Below, piece by piece: positions 5,108-5,820 of a stretch of DNA of 5,820 bases (the stretch's first letter is position 1; every line of letters begins with the position of its first letter). The stretch covers positions 1 to 5,820 of the forward strand of contig JAFQOC010000211.1 of assembly GCA_017420845.1 (NCBI GenBank), in the 5' to 3' direction. Under the pieces are notes generated by a model. That model did not search any database. It saw only the letters and a list, made by a program, of their open reading frames with translations, and was not told the DNA's origin. The position numbers were made by a program, and so were the translations under genes. This DNA comes from Clostridia bacterium (lineage in GTDB: Bacteria > Bacillota > Clostridia > Oscillospirales > CAG-272).

Positions 5108-5340
5108 TCCGACACCTCCTTGAAGTCGTCCACGGCCAGCTTGGTGTACTCGCAGCCGTACTCAAAGTAGTAGCCATTCTCGTCGGACAGCAGCGGATAC
5201 GTGACCACGCTGATCTTGCCCTCGCGGGTAATAGCCACGCTGATCTCATTCTTCAGCCCGTTCAGATCGACGATGTTAAAGGTGACGAAGCACTCACCGT
5301 CGTGATATTGGAATTCCTTCATGTAGAAACGATTTTTCAT
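5104..5340 (-). CDS. Small hypothetical protein, 78 aa, beta-rich
   Basis: Unrecognised. The frame is open up to 5463, but the upstream part lies wholly inside the 99-aa gene; ATG 5340 has GAGGAG 8 bases upstream and is the true start. The sequence reads as a compact all-beta or alpha/beta domain: MKEFQYHDGECFVTFNIVDL (about 7-26), ISVAITREGKISVVTYPL (about 34-51), then a Gly-Tyr-Tyr turn, FEYGCEYTKLAV and an acidic end. The regular alternation of hydrophobic residues supports a real folded protein. It is separated by 16 bases from the 99-aa gene and overlaps the 47-aa gene by 4 bases, so it is part of the same operon. Confidence 0.78.
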   Translation of the reverse strand: MKNRFYMKEFQYHDGECFVTFNIVDLNGLKNEISVAITREGKISVVTYPLLSDENGYYFEYGCEYTKLAVDDFKEVSE

Positions 5341-5356
5341 TTTCAATTCTCCTCTC

Positions 5357-5656
5357 TCAGTCAACGTATTTGTACCAGATGTTGTAATTGAGCTCGATCT
5401 CACGGGTCTCGTAGTTGTCCTTACCAGTGTCAAGCTGAACTTCGCGGATTTCATAGTGCGCACCCTTGTATTCGCCCTGCTTATCGGGGATGGGATGGCA
5501 ATTTTTGACGCAATCCTCGAACACGCGGATGTACGGCTTGCCTGCTTTGCTCATGCAAGCGATGACGAGATCGGTATCCGTGATATAACCAAGACCTGAG
5601 ATCTTGTCGATATCATCTTTACGATACCTTGTTACTGAGTAAACTACTTTTTTCAT
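5357..5656 (-). CDS. Small hypothetical protein, 99 aa, first gene of the operon
   Basis: Unrecognised. ATG 5656 has AGGAGG 9 bases upstream. The N-terminus MKKVVYSVTRY followed by a hydrophilic helix (KDDIDKISGLGY) looks like a beta-alpha start, then TDLVIACMSK and KPYIRVFEDCVKNC give two more strands with three Cys in the first half of the protein. The second half is polar with repeated YEIREV/ETREIEL strands and ends NIWYKYVD. There is no signal peptide or membrane segment and no known catalytic motif. As the first gene after the 164-base leader, it would be the first protein made from this transcript unless the promoter lies outside the window. Confidence 0.8.
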   Translation of the reverse strand: MKKVVYSVTRYRKDDIDKISGLGYITDTDLVIACMSKAGKPYIRVFEDCVKNCHPIPDKQGEYKGAHYEIREVQLDTGKDNYETREIELNYNIWYKYVD

Positions 5657-5820
5657 TTTGGATTACCTCCTGATTTTTTATTTTGCCTTTCGGCAGGGTC
5701 AGGGGAGCATAGGTCGGGAGCTGATCGCGCTCATTCCAAGTGAGGTGTGCAGATGTCAACGAGAGGTCGTGACTGCTTTCAGTACACAAAAAAATATTGC
5801 TTTTGGATATAGAAAAAACC
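5657..5820 (-). promoter_or_regulatory. Non-coding structured leader upstream of the operon
   Basis: I see no convincing gene in these 164 bases. On the minus strand there is a 7-bp hairpin with one bulge (5773-5755, loop CCTC), a GAAA tetraloop hairpin (TGCC/GGCA, 5695-5684), and CCTGA (5703-5699) able to pair with TCAGG (5673-5669), which covers part of the AGGAGG of the 99-aa gene. A TTGACA hexamer lies at 5759-5754, but the sequence 15-18 bases on (TGGAATGA) is a poor -10 box, so the promoter is not fixed and could lie beyond the window. The A/T-rich 5787-5815 stretch is also a candidate promoter area. Confidence 0.4.

Noticed and set aside
5754..5759. TTGACA on the minus strand as the operon promoter
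   Set aside because: A perfect -35 box, but no acceptable -10 hexamer at 16-18 bases; kept only as part of the leader description.
5619..5819. Minus-strand open frame of 66 codons running in from the right edge across the leader
   Set aside because: It has no supported start or ribosome binding site in the window, shows no recognisable protein pattern, and runs 38 bases into the 99-aa gene in another frame. Treated as a chance opening, although the C-terminus of an upstream gene cannot be fully excluded.
1..5820. CRISPR array, tRNA, rRNA, insertion sequence or complete origin of transfer
   Set aside because: No regularly spaced repeats, cloverleaf, transposase or relaxase-type sequence was seen on either strand.

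Overview
The window looks like part of a conjugative or integrative mobile element in a gut-type Clostridia host (Oscillospiraceae- or Lachnospiraceae-like). This rests on the PcfJ/PcfK pair, the ArdA antirestriction protein, strong AGGAGG ribosome binding sites, a balanced base composition, and the last residues of a CGS-type tail-anchored surface protein. No integrase, relaxase, replication gene or attachment site can be proven here, so plasmid, ICE and prophage cannot be told apart.

Layout. Bases 1-108 (+) are the C-terminus of a cell-surface protein. Bases 109-377 hold no gene; they contain two long stem-loops (121-152, 157-204), a bidirectional intrinsic terminator (278-301) and a small cluster of inverted and direct repeats (341-378). 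Everything from 378 to 5656 lies on the minus strand and reads right to left as a tightly packed early or accessory gene block. In transcription order it encodes 99-aa, 78-aa and 47-aa proteins, ArdA (187 aa), then 82-, 98-, 66-, 85- and 81-aa proteins. An intrinsic terminator with a possible overlapping promoter follows (3133-3169), then PcfK-like (244 aa), PcfJ-like (437 aa) and a 215-aa protein. The rightmost 164 bases (5657-5820) appear to be a non-coding, structured leader for the operon.

How the genes may work together. ArdA mimics DNA and blocks type I restriction enzymes, so it protects incoming element DNA. The eight small genes around it are translationally coupled to it by 4-14 base overlaps or very short gaps, and I recognise none of them. 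Their position makes them candidates for further establishment or anti-defence factors. PcfK and PcfJ are widespread accessory proteins of Firmicutes conjugative elements with no settled function. This PcfK carries a short motif matching the sliding-clamp binding consensus, which would tie the pair to DNA replication or repair. Several true starts lie inside longer open frames (1025, 3403, 3875, 4158, 4971, 5340); they were chosen from Shine-Dalgarno position and overlap with the upstream stop. The 47-aa gene at 4964-5107 is easily missed because of its size.
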